Positions 1-8,031 of a stretch of 12,985 bases of DNA are shown piece by piece. Each line of letters starts with the position of its first letter. The first letter of the stretch is position 1. The translations under genes and the position numbers were made by a program. Where the stretch lies: NCBI GenBank assembly GCA_019090365.1, contig JAHRWC010000203.1, positions 1 to 12,985 of the forward strand, given 5' to 3'. Source of the stretch: Flavobacteriaceae bacterium. Its GTDB lineage: Bacteria; Bacteroidota; Bacteroidia; Flavobacteriales; Flavobacteriaceae. A model generated the notes under the pieces. The model saw nothing but the letters and a program-made list of their open reading frames with translations. It did not search any database and was not told the DNA's origin.

Positions 1-2
1 AT

Positions 3-614
3 AGTGGATTATTAAGTAATTTAGATTTATACCGTTATCTAAAATCTCAAAATGTATTTTCTGGAAAGAAAGCAGTTTTTATTGAAATACTAAACAGTAA
101 AGAATTATACATAGGACATGTTTTAAAAGGAATAATTGATAATAAGAAAAACAACATCAACCACCTAATTTACAATGAATTTGAAACGGATAATATTACA
201 GCGGATATTCAGACTGGATTTAATTTAGATAAAATCCCAAGGTATCTAGATGACTTTTTAAAGACTACTTCAAAGAAAGATAAAAACTTAGATTTTATTC
301 AATTGTATATGCCTCATAAAATAAGCATGAATGATGTTGAAAATCATTTAAGAGGTGAACTAGATTCGCTCCAATTTGCTGAAATAAAAGTAATCTTAAA
401 AAACAAGAACGATACAATAGATTTATTAACAGAAGGCTCAGATCCAAAAGGGTTTAATGATTCATGGAAAACATACGAACCTACCCTCTCAAGGCATTTA
501 AGTAAAAGTAGTTTGGTTTATATAGATTCTATTTTAAAACATAAAGAACTTATAAAACTCTTTACAAAAATTGATTTACTAACAGATATACAAAAAGATG
601 AAAACAATAAATAA
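3..614 (+). CDS. C-terminal part of an unrecognised protein (5' end outside window)
   Basis: The reading frame is open from base 3 to the TAA at 612-614 (203 visible residues), so this is the 3' part of a longer gene. The internal TTG and ATG codons near 303-311 are not its start. The visible part is hydrophilic, rich in Lys, Asp, Asn and Ile/Leu, and looks mostly helical, with no signal peptide, membrane segment or catalytic motif that I can see. Its last 17 bases overlap the start of the next gene, which implies co-transcription and probably translational coupling with the peptidase and the AAA+ ATPase downstream. If the operon is a contractile injection system cluster, the position next to the ATPase would suit a tape-measure, accessory or cargo protein. 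The residues do not match any such family that I recognise, so I assign no function. Confidence 0.75.
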   Translation, partial: SGLLSNLDLYRYLKSQNVFSGKKAVFIEILNSKELYIGHVLKGIIDNKKNNINHLIYNEFETDNITADIQTGFNLDKIPRYLDDFLKTTSKKDKNLDFIQLYMPHKISMNDVENHLRGELDSLQFAEIKVILKNKNDTIDLLTEGSDPKGFNDSWKTYEPTLSRHLSKSSLVYIDSILKHKELIKLFTKIDLLTDIQKDENNK

Positions 615-1425
615 TATTAACAACATTCCTTTGCATTATGCAAGGCTTACTAACCATCCATACGGTACCAAAGGAGAACAACGTAACTTTTCTATTGATG
701 AAGGTTTTTTAACTATTTTGGAAGCTGCATTTAAGGAAATTTTTGACAACTGTCCCTTTGGACTACCAGAAATAGTGACTTGTGCAGGTATCTTTGTCAA
801 TAAGCCTGGACAACACGGACATGGAAAAGCGTTCGATTTAGATGCAATTTTTTGGCAAGATGAATCTTTAGTTACTCTTAATTTTATCAATCAAAAAGTA
901 TTATACATTGGAGTTGAATCATTTCTTCGGAAACATTTTGGGATTGTATTAAACTACTTATATCCTAACCACAAAGATCATTGGCACATCGACACTAGTG
1001 TCCCAGTAGACTATAATCAGACGTCAAAATCTGAAACATTATATGTACAAATGGCTCTTAAGCACATTTATCATAAAGAAATATTAGTTGATGGATTATG
1101 GGGAAGACAAACTAGTGGAGCTGTAAATGAAGTTTTTGCAAGGCTTCAGATAAGCACACCTATTACAACTAAAGTGAATTATCTTAAGTTTTTAGATATT
1201 ACTGGTAAAATAGCTTTCAAATTATGTGAGGAAAAAAATTCTCCTCTAAATCTTTTAGACAATTTGAATGATGTAATAGATGACTTATCATTTCAAGATC
1301 AATTAACTGTGAAACAAGCCTTAAATAGCTTTTTAGATCATCAAGAAACATCAGAATGGTTAACCACTTTTGATGAATCAAATCATCATGATTTAGATCA
1401 TATCATTGATGATATTATTGCTTAA
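598..1425 (+). CDS. M15-type zinc peptidase with C-terminal peptidoglycan-binding domain
   Basis: Predicted cell-wall peptidase of 275 residues. Residues 71-80 read GQHGHGKAFD, which fits the M15 motif SxHxxGxAxD except for G in place of S. Residues 127-130 read DHWH. This gives likely zinc ligands His73, Asp80 and His130, with Asp127 as the catalytic acid/base, the same spacing logic as phage-type L-Ala-D-Glu/D,D-peptidases of M15. Residues about 147-185 (VQMALKH, then VDGLWGRQTSGAV) resemble a PG_binding_1 domain. The C-terminal 20 residues are very rich in Asp and His. There is no signal peptide, so the enzyme is made in the cytoplasm and would need lysis or an injection machine to reach murein. 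The ATG at 598 overlaps the preceding gene by 17 bp and the ATPase starts 9 bp downstream, so it sits inside an operon. It could be a contractile-system-associated lysin, a delivered effector or a maturation enzyme; the sequence does not decide. An extensin-like (DUF) assignment is the main alternative family. Confidence 0.8.
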   Translation: MKTINNINNIPLHYARLTNHPYGTKGEQRNFSIDEGFLTILEAAFKEIFDNCPFGLPEIVTCAGIFVNKPGQHGHGKAFDLDAIFWQDESLVTLNFINQKVLYIGVESFLRKHFGIVLNYLYPNHKDHWHIDTSVPVDYNQTSKSETLYVQMALKHIYHKEILVDGLWGRQTSGAVNEVFARLQISTPITTKVNYLKFLDITGKIAFKLCEEKNSPLNLLDNLNDVIDDLSFQDQLTVKQALNSFLDHQETSEWLTTFDESNHHDLDHIIDDIIA

Positions 1426-1434
1426 TTTTTTAAT

Positions 1435-2766
1435 ATGAAAAATACAATCCAACATACAGAGTTAACAATCATTCTATCTTATTTGAAGGAAGTATTTTCT
1501 TGGCGATTTAAAAATCCAAATTCTAGTTTGAATGAAGGCGCTCCCGAGCTCAATTTTGAAACTTTAAATAATACTTTTATAGCCCAATATATCAATGAAC
1601 ATAAGCTAAATAAGAATGAGGTTATTGTTTTATTAATCGCTTTATCTCCGCATTTATTACCTAATTTTTTAATTGATACAGTTACAGATGAATTTCCTGA
1701 AGGAAGTGATTTTCCTTTATTTGGAGGTGTGAAAGGTAAAAATCATCGTGGTATTCTTCCAACGGGTGAAACCATACAATTTATTATAGGTGGCATAAAT
1801 TTAGATTTTAGAAATGAGTGCCTAGAATATTTTTCAGATCAACATATTTTTTCAAAACAACAAATACTTTATTTAGAACCAGTACCTATAGGTGAACCCG
1901 TTTTAAGTGGTAAACTAATTTTACATTTTGAAATTTTTTATCTTCTTACCAAAGGAGAATATCCATTGCCTAAATTAAGCCCTGATTTTCCAGCCGAAAA
2001 ATTAGAAACTCCATTAACTTGGAGTGATATGGTACTAAACTCAATTACTTTAGAATATATAAAAGACATCGAAATTTGGCTTCAATATAACGACATATTA
2101 TTGAATCAATGGGCAATGAAATCTAGAATAAAACCCGGTTATCGTGCTTTATTTTATGGCCCTCCAGGAACTGGAAAAACACTAATTGCAAGTTTGTTAG
2201 GGAAATACACAAAACGACCTGTTTATAGAATTGATCTTTCAACTGTCGTTTCAAAATATATTGGTGAAACTGAAAAAAATCTAGCGAACTTATTTAATAA
2301 AGCTGCTAATAAAAATTGGATACTTTTCTTTGATGAAGCAGATTCTATCTTCGGAAAAAGAACCAATGTTAGAGATGCTCATGACAAATATGCAAATCAA
2401 GAGGTTTCTTATCTACTACAAAGAATAGAAACTCATCCTGGTCTAGTAATTTTAGCTTCAAATTTTAAAGACAATATTGATGATGCTTTTACGAGAAGAT
2501 TTCAGTCTTTAGTTCCTTTTGAATTACCAGGCGCAAAAGAAAGAAAACAAATTTGGGAAAAGAATTTACCTCAACAAATAACCATTTCTGAAGATGTTGA
2601 TATGGATTCAATAGCAAAAAAATATGAATTAAGTGGTTCCAATATTGTCAACATTATACATTACTGTAGCTTAAAAGTATTAAGCTTAGAAAGTGAAATA
2701 TTAACAAACGATATTTTAATTGATGGTATTAAAAAAGAATACCTTAAAGAAGATCGATTATTCTAG
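1435..2766 (+). CDS. AAA+ ATPase, probably eCIS-associated (Afp15/Pvc15-like)
   Basis: A 443-residue protein with one classical AAA+ module in its C-terminal half. Walker A is GPPGTGKT at 242-249, Walker B is ILFFDEAD at 296-303, sensor 1 is Asn343 (ILASN), arginine-finger candidates are Arg354/Arg355, and a sensor-2-like GSNI lies at 401-404. The VSKYIGETEKNL segment (about 272-283) is typical of the CDC48/FtsH-like 'classic' clade. The N-terminal ~200 residues are a separate domain. Its segment FGGVKGKNHRGILPTGET (96-113) resembles what I remember from ATPases that close Bacteroidota eCIS clusters; this is recall, not a search. Afp15/Pvc15 ATPases are thought to act on the assembling particle in the cytoplasm. 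The gene starts 9 bp after the M15-type peptidase gene and is followed at once by a terminator, so it is the last gene of the operon. The AAA+ call is certain; the eCIS assignment is moderate. Confidence 0.9.
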   Translation: MKNTIQHTELTIILSYLKEVFSWRFKNPNSSLNEGAPELNFETLNNTFIAQYINEHKLNKNEVIVLLIALSPHLLPNFLIDTVTDEFPEGSDFPLFGGVKGKNHRGILPTGETIQFIIGGINLDFRNECLEYFSDQHIFSKQQILYLEPVPIGEPVLSGKLILHFEIFYLLTKGEYPLPKLSPDFPAEKLETPLTWSDMVLNSITLEYIKDIEIWLQYNDILLNQWAMKSRIKPGYRALFYGPPGTGKTLIASLLGKYTKRPVYRIDLSTVVSKYIGETEKNLANLFNKAANKNWILFFDEADSIFGKRTNVRDAHDKYANQEVSYLLQRIETHPGLVILASNFKDNIDDAFTRRFQSLVPFELPGAKERKQIWEKNLPQQITISEDVDMDSIAKKYELSGSNIVNIIHYCSLKVLSLESEILTNDILIDGIKKEYLKEDRLF

Positions 2767-2772
2767 AAATAA

Positions 2773-2809
2773 AAAAAGCAGGATAAAAATATCCTGCTTT
2801 TTAATTTTT
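2773..2809. terminator. Bidirectional intrinsic terminator
   Basis: A 13-bp perfect stem (AAAAAGCAGGATA at 2773-2785, pairing with 2790-2802) closes an AAAA loop, with a T-rich run on the right and an A-run on the left. It lies just after the ATPase stop codon and just before the end of the convergent M16 peptidase gene, so it can terminate both transcripts. Confidence 0.85.
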
Positions 2810-2824
2810 AAGGAGTTAATAATA

Positions 2825-5692
2825 TTACATTTTTACATCATCTAATTTTACTTCTTCACCTTCTTTGTCCATTAGTTTTACTTCATCAAAGCCCATATCT
2901 TTAAATTGAGCAAATTGAGTAGCAGCATCACCAACAATAACATAAGCCATTTTAGATTCATCTAAATAAGTGTTAGCTAATTGTTTGTGTTGCTCTAAAG
3001 TCATATTATTTATTGTGCTTTCTTCACCTTCAATATAATTAGAAGGTAAGTTATACGTACTCATTTCTTGTAGCATTCCTAAAAGGGAACGTTGTGTTTC
3101 AAAACGTCTTGCATTTGATTTAACCAATGCATTTTTAGTAAACTCTAAATCTTCTTCACTAATTCCTTCTTTATACTTCTCGATTTGATCTTTAAAAATT
3201 TGAACTGATTCTCCTGTTGTATTAGTTCTTACACTAGAAGATGCTGTAAAAGTTCCTGGAATTTTAGATCCACTAAAATTAGTTCTAGCTCCATATGTAT
3301 ACCCTTTTTCTTCTCTTAAAATAAGGTTTACATTCCCTGAAAAAGAACCTCCTAATTTATAATTCATCACCTCAGCTGGATAAAAATCTTTACTTGTTCT
3401 TGGCATAGAAATATATCCAATATTTATTACTGATTGTTTTGCATCAGGAATATCTACAAAATACAAAGATGCTTTTTCTCTATTATTTTCAATCGGAAAT
3501 TCTGGAATTGTAACTTCTTTAGCAGCCCAGTTTTTATTTAAATTACTTAAAGAAGCTAACGTTTTATCTTTATTAATTTTTCCAACTATATGAAACTTAC
3601 TTATAGATGGTGAAAAGTTTTTAGCATAAAAATCCTTTAAATGATCAATAGTTATAGCTTCTACAGAAGCAACTGTTCCCACTGTTGGATAACTAAAAAT
3701 ATGATCTTTACCATATAAAAGTTTATTATAAACTCTTCCTGCTACAGTACTTGGATCTGCATCAGATCGTTTAATTTCATTGATAGTTCTAGTTTTAATT
3801 CTTGCAAATTCCTCTTCGTCCCATCTAGGTTGTAATAATATTTCTTCAATTAGAGCTATTGTTTTATCTAAATTACGAACTAAGGTATTTCCTCTAATCA
3901 CAATCGACTCATTAGTTGTATACATATTGATATCAGCTCCTAACATTTCGATTTCTTCTTCTAATTCGGCTGGAGTTTTATTAACAGTACCTTCCATCAT
4001 AATGTCTGTCATTAAATTAGCAACACCATTATTATTAATATCGTCTAATAAATGTCCTCCTTCAATCACTAAACTAAAGTTAACCGTTGGAATTTCATTT
4101 TGTTCCATCCCATAAATTTTCATTCCATTATCTAAAGTAGAAGTCCAACTACCAGGAATATTTAATTTTGGAGAAACTCCTTGTCCAGGCTCTACAGATC
4201 GATCAAAATTTGAAGGAGTTTTTGCAATTTCTTCTTTTGAATCTTCAACTGTTTTAGCAACATTCTCTTTAATTTCTTCTTCAACAACTGGAGCTTTTTC
4301 TGAATTATCTGCAACCAATTCTAATTTCCCTTTAGGAACAAAGCTTGTCATAATAAAAGGCATGTCTTTTATGTATTTATTATACACTCTCATTACATCC
4401 TCTTTTGTAACCTTTTTAATGTTTTCAATGTCTGTTTCAATAAATCCAGGATCTCCTGCAAAATTGTTATAAATAGCTAATTGAAACGATTTCCCTAACA
4501 CACTACTAATTCCATTATAGAAACTGGTTTCTAGACCAGCTTTAATTCGCTCAACATCACGATCGGTAACTCCATCTTTTTCAAACATTGTAAAAGCTTC
4601 CATTATTGCAGCTTCAACATCGTTTAAGTTTTTTCCATTATTAGCAGTAATTACGATATGAAATGCTCCTGCTAATTCTTGCGAGTTATTATAAGCCGTA
4701 GTTCTAGAGGTAAGATCTTTTTCTTTTACTAACACTTTGTATAAAGGAGCTTTCTTTCCACTAGAAAGAATTTCAGCAAGAAAATCTAATGCATAAGCAT
4801 CGTCTTCATATTGCTGTAGCGTTGGCCAAACCATATTTAACTGAGGAGTGGTCGCAAAATTATCTTCATGATACAAACGTTTTGATTCTGCAATAGTAAC
4901 TGGTTGTGGTTCTAAAGGAGCAACTTCTTCTCTTCTTTTAATTTCACCAAAATATTTCTCAATTAATGCTTTTGCATCTACTTTTTCGAAATCTCCAGCT
5001 AATACTAGTGTTGCATTATTTGGTCCATAATACTTATTATAAAACTCTTTTACATCATCAATAGTCGCGTTTTGTAAATCAACTAACTCTCCAATTACTT
5101 GCCAGTTATAAGGATGTCCTTCTGGGTACATATTTTTATCTATTACCCAGCCTGTATGACCATAAGGATTATTATCAACACGCTGTCTTTTCTCATTCTG
5201 AACCACTTCCTGTTGATTATAAAAAGCTGATTCTGTAACCGTATTGATTAAAAAGCCCATTCGATCACTTTCTAACCACATGATCGTCTCTAATGCATTG
5301 TTTGGAACAATTTCATAATAGATAGTTCCATCTTTCCATGTTCCTCCGTTTAATGTACCTCCAGCATCTTGAATTTTTTTAAAAAATTGATCTTGAGGAA
5401 CATTTTCTGACTCTTGGAACAACATGTGTTCAAATAAATGTGCAAAACCTGTTCTACCAGTTTTTTCTCTATTTGATCCTACGCCATATTGAATAGCAAG
5501 GGATACAATTGGATCACTTTTATCTTGATGTAAAACAACATCTAATCCATTTTCTAGTTCATATTTTTCAAATTCAATTGAAAAATTTGTGTCGACAACT
5601 TCATTTTCAATAGTAGATTCTTTGCATGAAATCGTTAAAAATGATATAGCTAACGCAGCTAGTATCATTAATTTAGTTGGTAGTTTAAACAT
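2825..5692 (-). CDS. M16 family zinc metallopeptidase, two-domain lipoprotein
   Basis: A 955-residue insulinase/pitrilysin-family peptidase. The N terminus is a lipoprotein signal peptide with the lipidated cysteine at Cys23 (TISC), so the protein should be anchored in the periplasm or on the outer membrane. The inverted zinc motif HxxEH is at 85-89 (HLFEH), with Glu88 as catalytic base, and the third ligand is probably Glu167 in VVQNEK, 78 residues on, as in the family. The second half, from about residue 510, is a second M16 fold without HxxEH (its equivalent position reads VANLMTDIMMEG). It keeps the REEKGYTYGAR segment at 793-803, which is typical of the non-catalytic C-terminal domain. 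The two halves are joined by a Glu/Lys-rich linker at about 460-500. Length and layout fit single-chain bacterial M16 proteins, which degrade peptides inside a clam-shell chamber. It appears monocistronic: convergent with the ATPase gene and divergent from the heme lipoprotein gene. I found no good promoter match upstream; the leader is A-rich. Confidence 0.95.
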   Translation of the reverse strand: MFKLPTKLMILAALAISFLTISCKESTIENEVVDTNFSIEFEKYELENGLDVVLHQDKSDPIVSLAIQYGVGSNREKTGRTGFAHLFEHMLFQESENVPQDQFFKKIQDAGGTLNGGTWKDGTIYYEIVPNNALETIMWLESDRMGFLINTVTESAFYNQQEVVQNEKRQRVDNNPYGHTGWVIDKNMYPEGHPYNWQVIGELVDLQNATIDDVKEFYNKYYGPNNATLVLAGDFEKVDAKALIEKYFGEIKRREEVAPLEPQPVTIAESKRLYHEDNFATTPQLNMVWPTLQQYEDDAYALDFLAEILSSGKKAPLYKVLVKEKDLTSRTTAYNNSQELAGAFHIVITANNGKNLNDVEAAIMEAFTMFEKDGVTDRDVERIKAGLETSFYNGISSVLGKSFQLAIYNNFAGDPGFIETDIENIKKVTKEDVMRVYNKYIKDMPFIMTSFVPKGKLELVADNSEKAPVVEEEIKENVAKTVEDSKEEIAKTPSNFDRSVEPGQGVSPKLNIPGSWTSTLDNGMKIYGMEQNEIPTVNFSLVIEGGHLLDDINNNGVANLMTDIMMEGTVNKTPAELEEEIEMLGADINMYTTNESIVIRGNTLVRNLDKTIALIEEILLQPRWDEEEFARIKTRTINEIKRSDADPSTVAGRVYNKLLYGKDHIFSYPTVGTVASVEAITIDHLKDFYAKNFSPSISKFHIVGKINKDKTLASLSNLNKNWAAKEVTIPEFPIENNREKASLYFVDIPDAKQSVINIGYISMPRTSKDFYPAEVMNYKLGGSFSGNVNLILREEKGYTYGARTNFSGSKIPGTFTASSSVRTNTTGESVQIFKDQIEKYKEGISEEDLEFTKNALVKSNARRFETQRSLLGMLQEMSTYNLPSNYIEGEESTINNMTLEQHKQLANTYLDESKMAYVIVGDAATQFAQFKDMGFDEVKLMDKEGEEVKLDDVKM

Positions 5693-5930
5693 TTTAATTT
5701 CTTTTTTTAATTTTTCTTTAAAGGTACATTAGAGTAATTTCAAATCACTTAAAAAATTGTTAAAAGGTATCTGTTATGGCTCTAATAAGAAATCTATTAT
5801 AATTCTAAATAATTCATTCACTTCAGAAATAAAAACAATTCCACTAACTGACTGTATTTAAGTGTTTTTACCTATTTGAAAATGATAATTATAGAATTAG
5901 TTTTGAATTAACTAATCAAAATCTACATAT
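5693..5930. other. Divergent intergenic region
   Basis: About 238 bp of AT-rich DNA between the starts of the M16 peptidase gene (minus) and the heme lipoprotein gene (plus). It contains the plus-strand promoter at 5875-5905. On the minus strand the stretch next to the peptidase start is A-rich, and I see no properly spaced TTTG/TAnnTTTG pair. No small gene or RNA is recognisable. Confidence 0.6.
5875..5905 (+). promoter_or_regulatory. Bacteroidota-type promoter (-33 TTTG / -7 TAnnTTTG)
   Basis: TTTG at 5875-5878 and TAGTTTTG at 5898-5905 are separated by exactly 19 bases, matching the primary-sigma-factor consensus known for Bacteroides and Flavobacterium. Transcription would start near 5911-5913, giving a leader of about 20 nt ahead of the ATG at 5931. 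No Shine-Dalgarno sequence is present, as is usual in this phylum. Confidence 0.75.
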
Positions 5931-7406
5931 ATGAAAACTACACAAAAATTAACCCTAAAAACTTTAGCTTTTGTTTTTATCGGGCTGCTTATTTTTTCAG
6001 CTTGTAAAGAAAAAAAAGAGAATACTGAAAACCTTGAAAGTACTGAAAGCAAAGTAACTGCTGTTTATAGTGAAGCTTTAGAAACTGAGACATGTACTTG
6101 CGAATCAGATTGGTTTCCACATAACCAAACTCCTGCTCCAGAAGAAGGAGTTGGTAGTCCTTTTGACGTAAGCAGTACTACTAATTGTATTTTTCATCAA
6201 TGGTCTTGGCAGAAGTTTTTATGGTTAACTAAACCTGAAAGTAATGGAAATCCTTTATTTTTAAATGAACTTATTCAAGTTGATAGTCATATGATACCTG
6301 TAAGTGAACAATCGGGTGCTACTATAGTATTAGAAGATACTGCACAAGCTGGACCTGGAGCTATTCTTAATACCAATCCAAATTTTAATATAGATAGCAA
6401 TACTTCTGAAACAGTTCATTATGCGATTTTTATTGACTCAACATTACAAAAAGCTGCTAATGATTATAAAGAAGAATTAATAAATGGAAGTTTAGCAGAA
6501 AACAACTTTGAAACGTTCCCTGTGGGTTCATTAGAAGTTAAATCTGCATGGGTCAATATAAGTGCAATTCCTTCTTCTGAAGTAAATAATTTTTACACAA
6601 CTACTGCGGCCATATTACAAAGTGATAATTCGTATAAAAATACTGAAGTGGCTTTATTAGGAATTCATGTTGTAGGTGTAGTTATTAATCATCCTGAATT
6701 TATTTGGGCAACTTTCGAACATAATGATGTGGCTCCTATTTATGATTGGACTTCTGGTACCGTAAGTTCAGATACTGAGAAATTATTATTCGGAAAAGGA
6801 TCTGCTTCTAATATTGATGGAATTATTTGGGATTCAACAAATAAGAAACCAACAACACCAGATCAAGCATTTACATTATTCCAATATGGGATTCCTAGAA
6901 ATACAGATAACTCTTTTATGAGTACAAGTCAGTCTGAACCTGTTAACAATGATAATATTGTTGCTTTAAATACGTGTGTGGCTTCAAGCTTAACTGCTGA
7001 GTCTGATGTCTGGGCAAATTATTTTTACAATGGCTCACAATGGATTGATACCGATGGTAAAACACCAACTGAGCAAGCACAATTATTAGTAACCTTAGCA
7101 GATACAATTTCGACAGCTACACCTGGTGCTTATTTAAGAGGTTCAACAAACCTTGCTAATATTGTTATGGAAACATTTACACAGACCTTTGAAAAGAGTT
7201 CATCTGATATTAATGTTAATAATTTGGCGAGTTGTTTTTCTTGTCATAATGCTGAAAACTTTACTGGTGACAATCCAAAATCTCCATTATATATTAGTCA
7301 TATTTTTAATGGTTTTATAGCAACTAATAATGGTGCTACAAAAGAAGATGTGAAAACTATGAAACTAAATGAGTTTGTAGAGAAATTTGTAAAAAAGAAA
7401 AAATAA
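5931..7406 (+). CDS. Lipoprotein with a single c-type heme motif (cytochrome c-like)
   Basis: A 491-residue protein with a lipoprotein signal peptide ending at Cys25 (FSAC). Near the C terminus CFSCH at 435-439 is a CxxCH site for covalent heme c, with His439 as the proximal ligand. A distal Met is not obvious; the nearest candidates are Met413 before it and Met477 after it. The ~400 residues before the heme site are not a plain cytochrome fold. They contain WSWQKFLWLTKP at 91-102, LEVKSAWV at 201-208 and IWATFEHND at 258-266, which together resemble proteins annotated loosely as 'cytochrome c family' in Bacteroidota and Proteobacteria; this similarity is from memory. Other cysteines are at 55, 57, 86 and 349. 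The protein should be tethered to a membrane facing the periplasm or the outside and may take part in electron transfer, but no partner oxidoreductase gene lies nearby. The gene has its own promoter and terminator, so it is monocistronic. Confidence 0.88.
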   Translation: MKTTQKLTLKTLAFVFIGLLIFSACKEKKENTENLESTESKVTAVYSEALETETCTCESDWFPHNQTPAPEEGVGSPFDVSSTTNCIFHQWSWQKFLWLTKPESNGNPLFLNELIQVDSHMIPVSEQSGATIVLEDTAQAGPGAILNTNPNFNIDSNTSETVHYAIFIDSTLQKAANDYKEELINGSLAENNFETFPVGSLEVKSAWVNISAIPSSEVNNFYTTTAAILQSDNSYKNTEVALLGIHVVGVVINHPEFIWATFEHNDVAPIYDWTSGTVSSDTEKLLFGKGSASNIDGIIWDSTNKKPTTPDQAFTLFQYGIPRNTDNSFMSTSQSEPVNNDNIVALNTCVASSLTAESDVWANYFYNGSQWIDTDGKTPTEQAQLLVTLADTISTATPGAYLRGSTNLANIVMETFTQTFEKSSSDINVNNLASCFSCHNAENFTGDNPKSPLYISHIFNGFIATNNGATKEDVKTMKLNEFVEKFVKKKK

Positions 7407-7430
7407 TTTCATCTAACTTATTGCAATTTT

Positions 7431-7467
7431 AAAGGCTTAAGTAATAATTTACTTAAGCCTTTTTTTT
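7431..7467. terminator. Intrinsic terminator after the heme lipoprotein gene
   Basis: A perfect 14-bp stem (AAAGGCTTAAGTAA at 7431-7444, pairing with 7449-7462) has a TAAT loop and a run of T to 7467. It lies 25 bp after the plus-strand stop. The following gene is convergent and ends at 7483. In its direction the U-tract is short and mixed, so termination there is less certain. Confidence 0.9.
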
Positions 7468-7482
7468 ATTGTTAAAATATTT

Positions 7483-8031
7483 TTAACGTGGTATTATTTC
7501 TGTTGGGCCTGGGCCAATTTCTAATAAAAGGGTTTTGTTTAACGTATTGTCATGGAAGTCTATTACTTGAAAACTTAAAGTCCTATTTTCAGTTGTTACA
7601 TCATTTGCTTCGATTCTAAAAATAAAACTTGAACCAAATATCAAAGATGATACTGGATTTGATGGATCACCATTAGTTTTAAATTCTCTTGAGGTAGGGA
7701 TGCCTATACCAGTAGTGGTTTCAGTCCAATTTGAAGGTATACCATCTGGAAACTCCATAATATTTGCCAATGGTGTATTAAAAGTTACTTCCTTAACTCC
7801 ACCACTGTCCTTTCCTGAAAATAGAATATTATAGGTAACATCTCGTTTCAAACGAAAAGCTTTTGTATCGAAATCTGGACCATTTAGTGTTAGATCTGAA
7901 TAGTTTAGACCATCACCAGAAATCATTACAGTTAAAGTCGGGGTAATACTGTCGTTTACGGGTATTGTAGTTTTACAACTAGATAAACTGATTCCAATAA
8001 TTAGTGCGGTTAAAATGATTGATTTTTTCAT
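7483..8031 (-). CDS. Small lipoprotein of unknown function
   Basis: A 182-residue protein starting MKKSIILTAL, with a clear lipoprotein signal peptide and lipidated cysteine at Cys19 (SLSSC). The mature part has no further cysteine. It is rich in Thr, Ser, Asn and Gly with alternating hydrophobic residues, which suggests an all-beta, perhaps Ig-like, fold. I do not recognise a family and see no catalytic motif. Location would be the periplasmic face or surface of the outer membrane. It is convergent with the heme lipoprotein gene. Upstream there are about 130 bp before the YifB-like remnant; no well-spaced promoter pair was found there. The gene looks intact and functional in form, with normal start, signal peptide and stop. 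Confidence 0.75.
   Translation of the reverse strand: MKKSIILTALIIGISLSSCKTTIPVNDSITPTLTVMISGDGLNYSDLTLNGPDFDTKAFRLKRDVTYNILFSGKDSGGVKEVTFNTPLANIMEFPDGIPSNWTETTTGIGIPTSREFKTNGDPSNPVSSLIFGSSFIFRIEANDVTTENRTLSFQVIDFHDNTLNKTLLLEIGPGPTEIIPR

Noticed and set aside
303..614. A separate small gene starting at TTG 303
   Set aside because: The same frame is open back to base 3 with similar composition, so this is the end of a longer gene cut by the window edge.
636..890. Minus-strand open frame inside the M15-type peptidase gene
   Set aside because: It is antisense to the catalytic motif region of a recognisable enzyme and has no family features.
3780..4115. Plus-strand open frame inside the M16 peptidase gene
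   Set aside because: It is antisense to a clear, conserved peptidase and encodes a low-complexity Ser/Ile/Leu-rich product typical of a shadow frame.
5718..5744. Minus-strand promoter for the M16 peptidase gene (TACCTTTA with an upstream TTTG)
   Set aside because: The -7 element has a mismatch at the key G and the spacing is only 15 bases, well below the usual 17-23.
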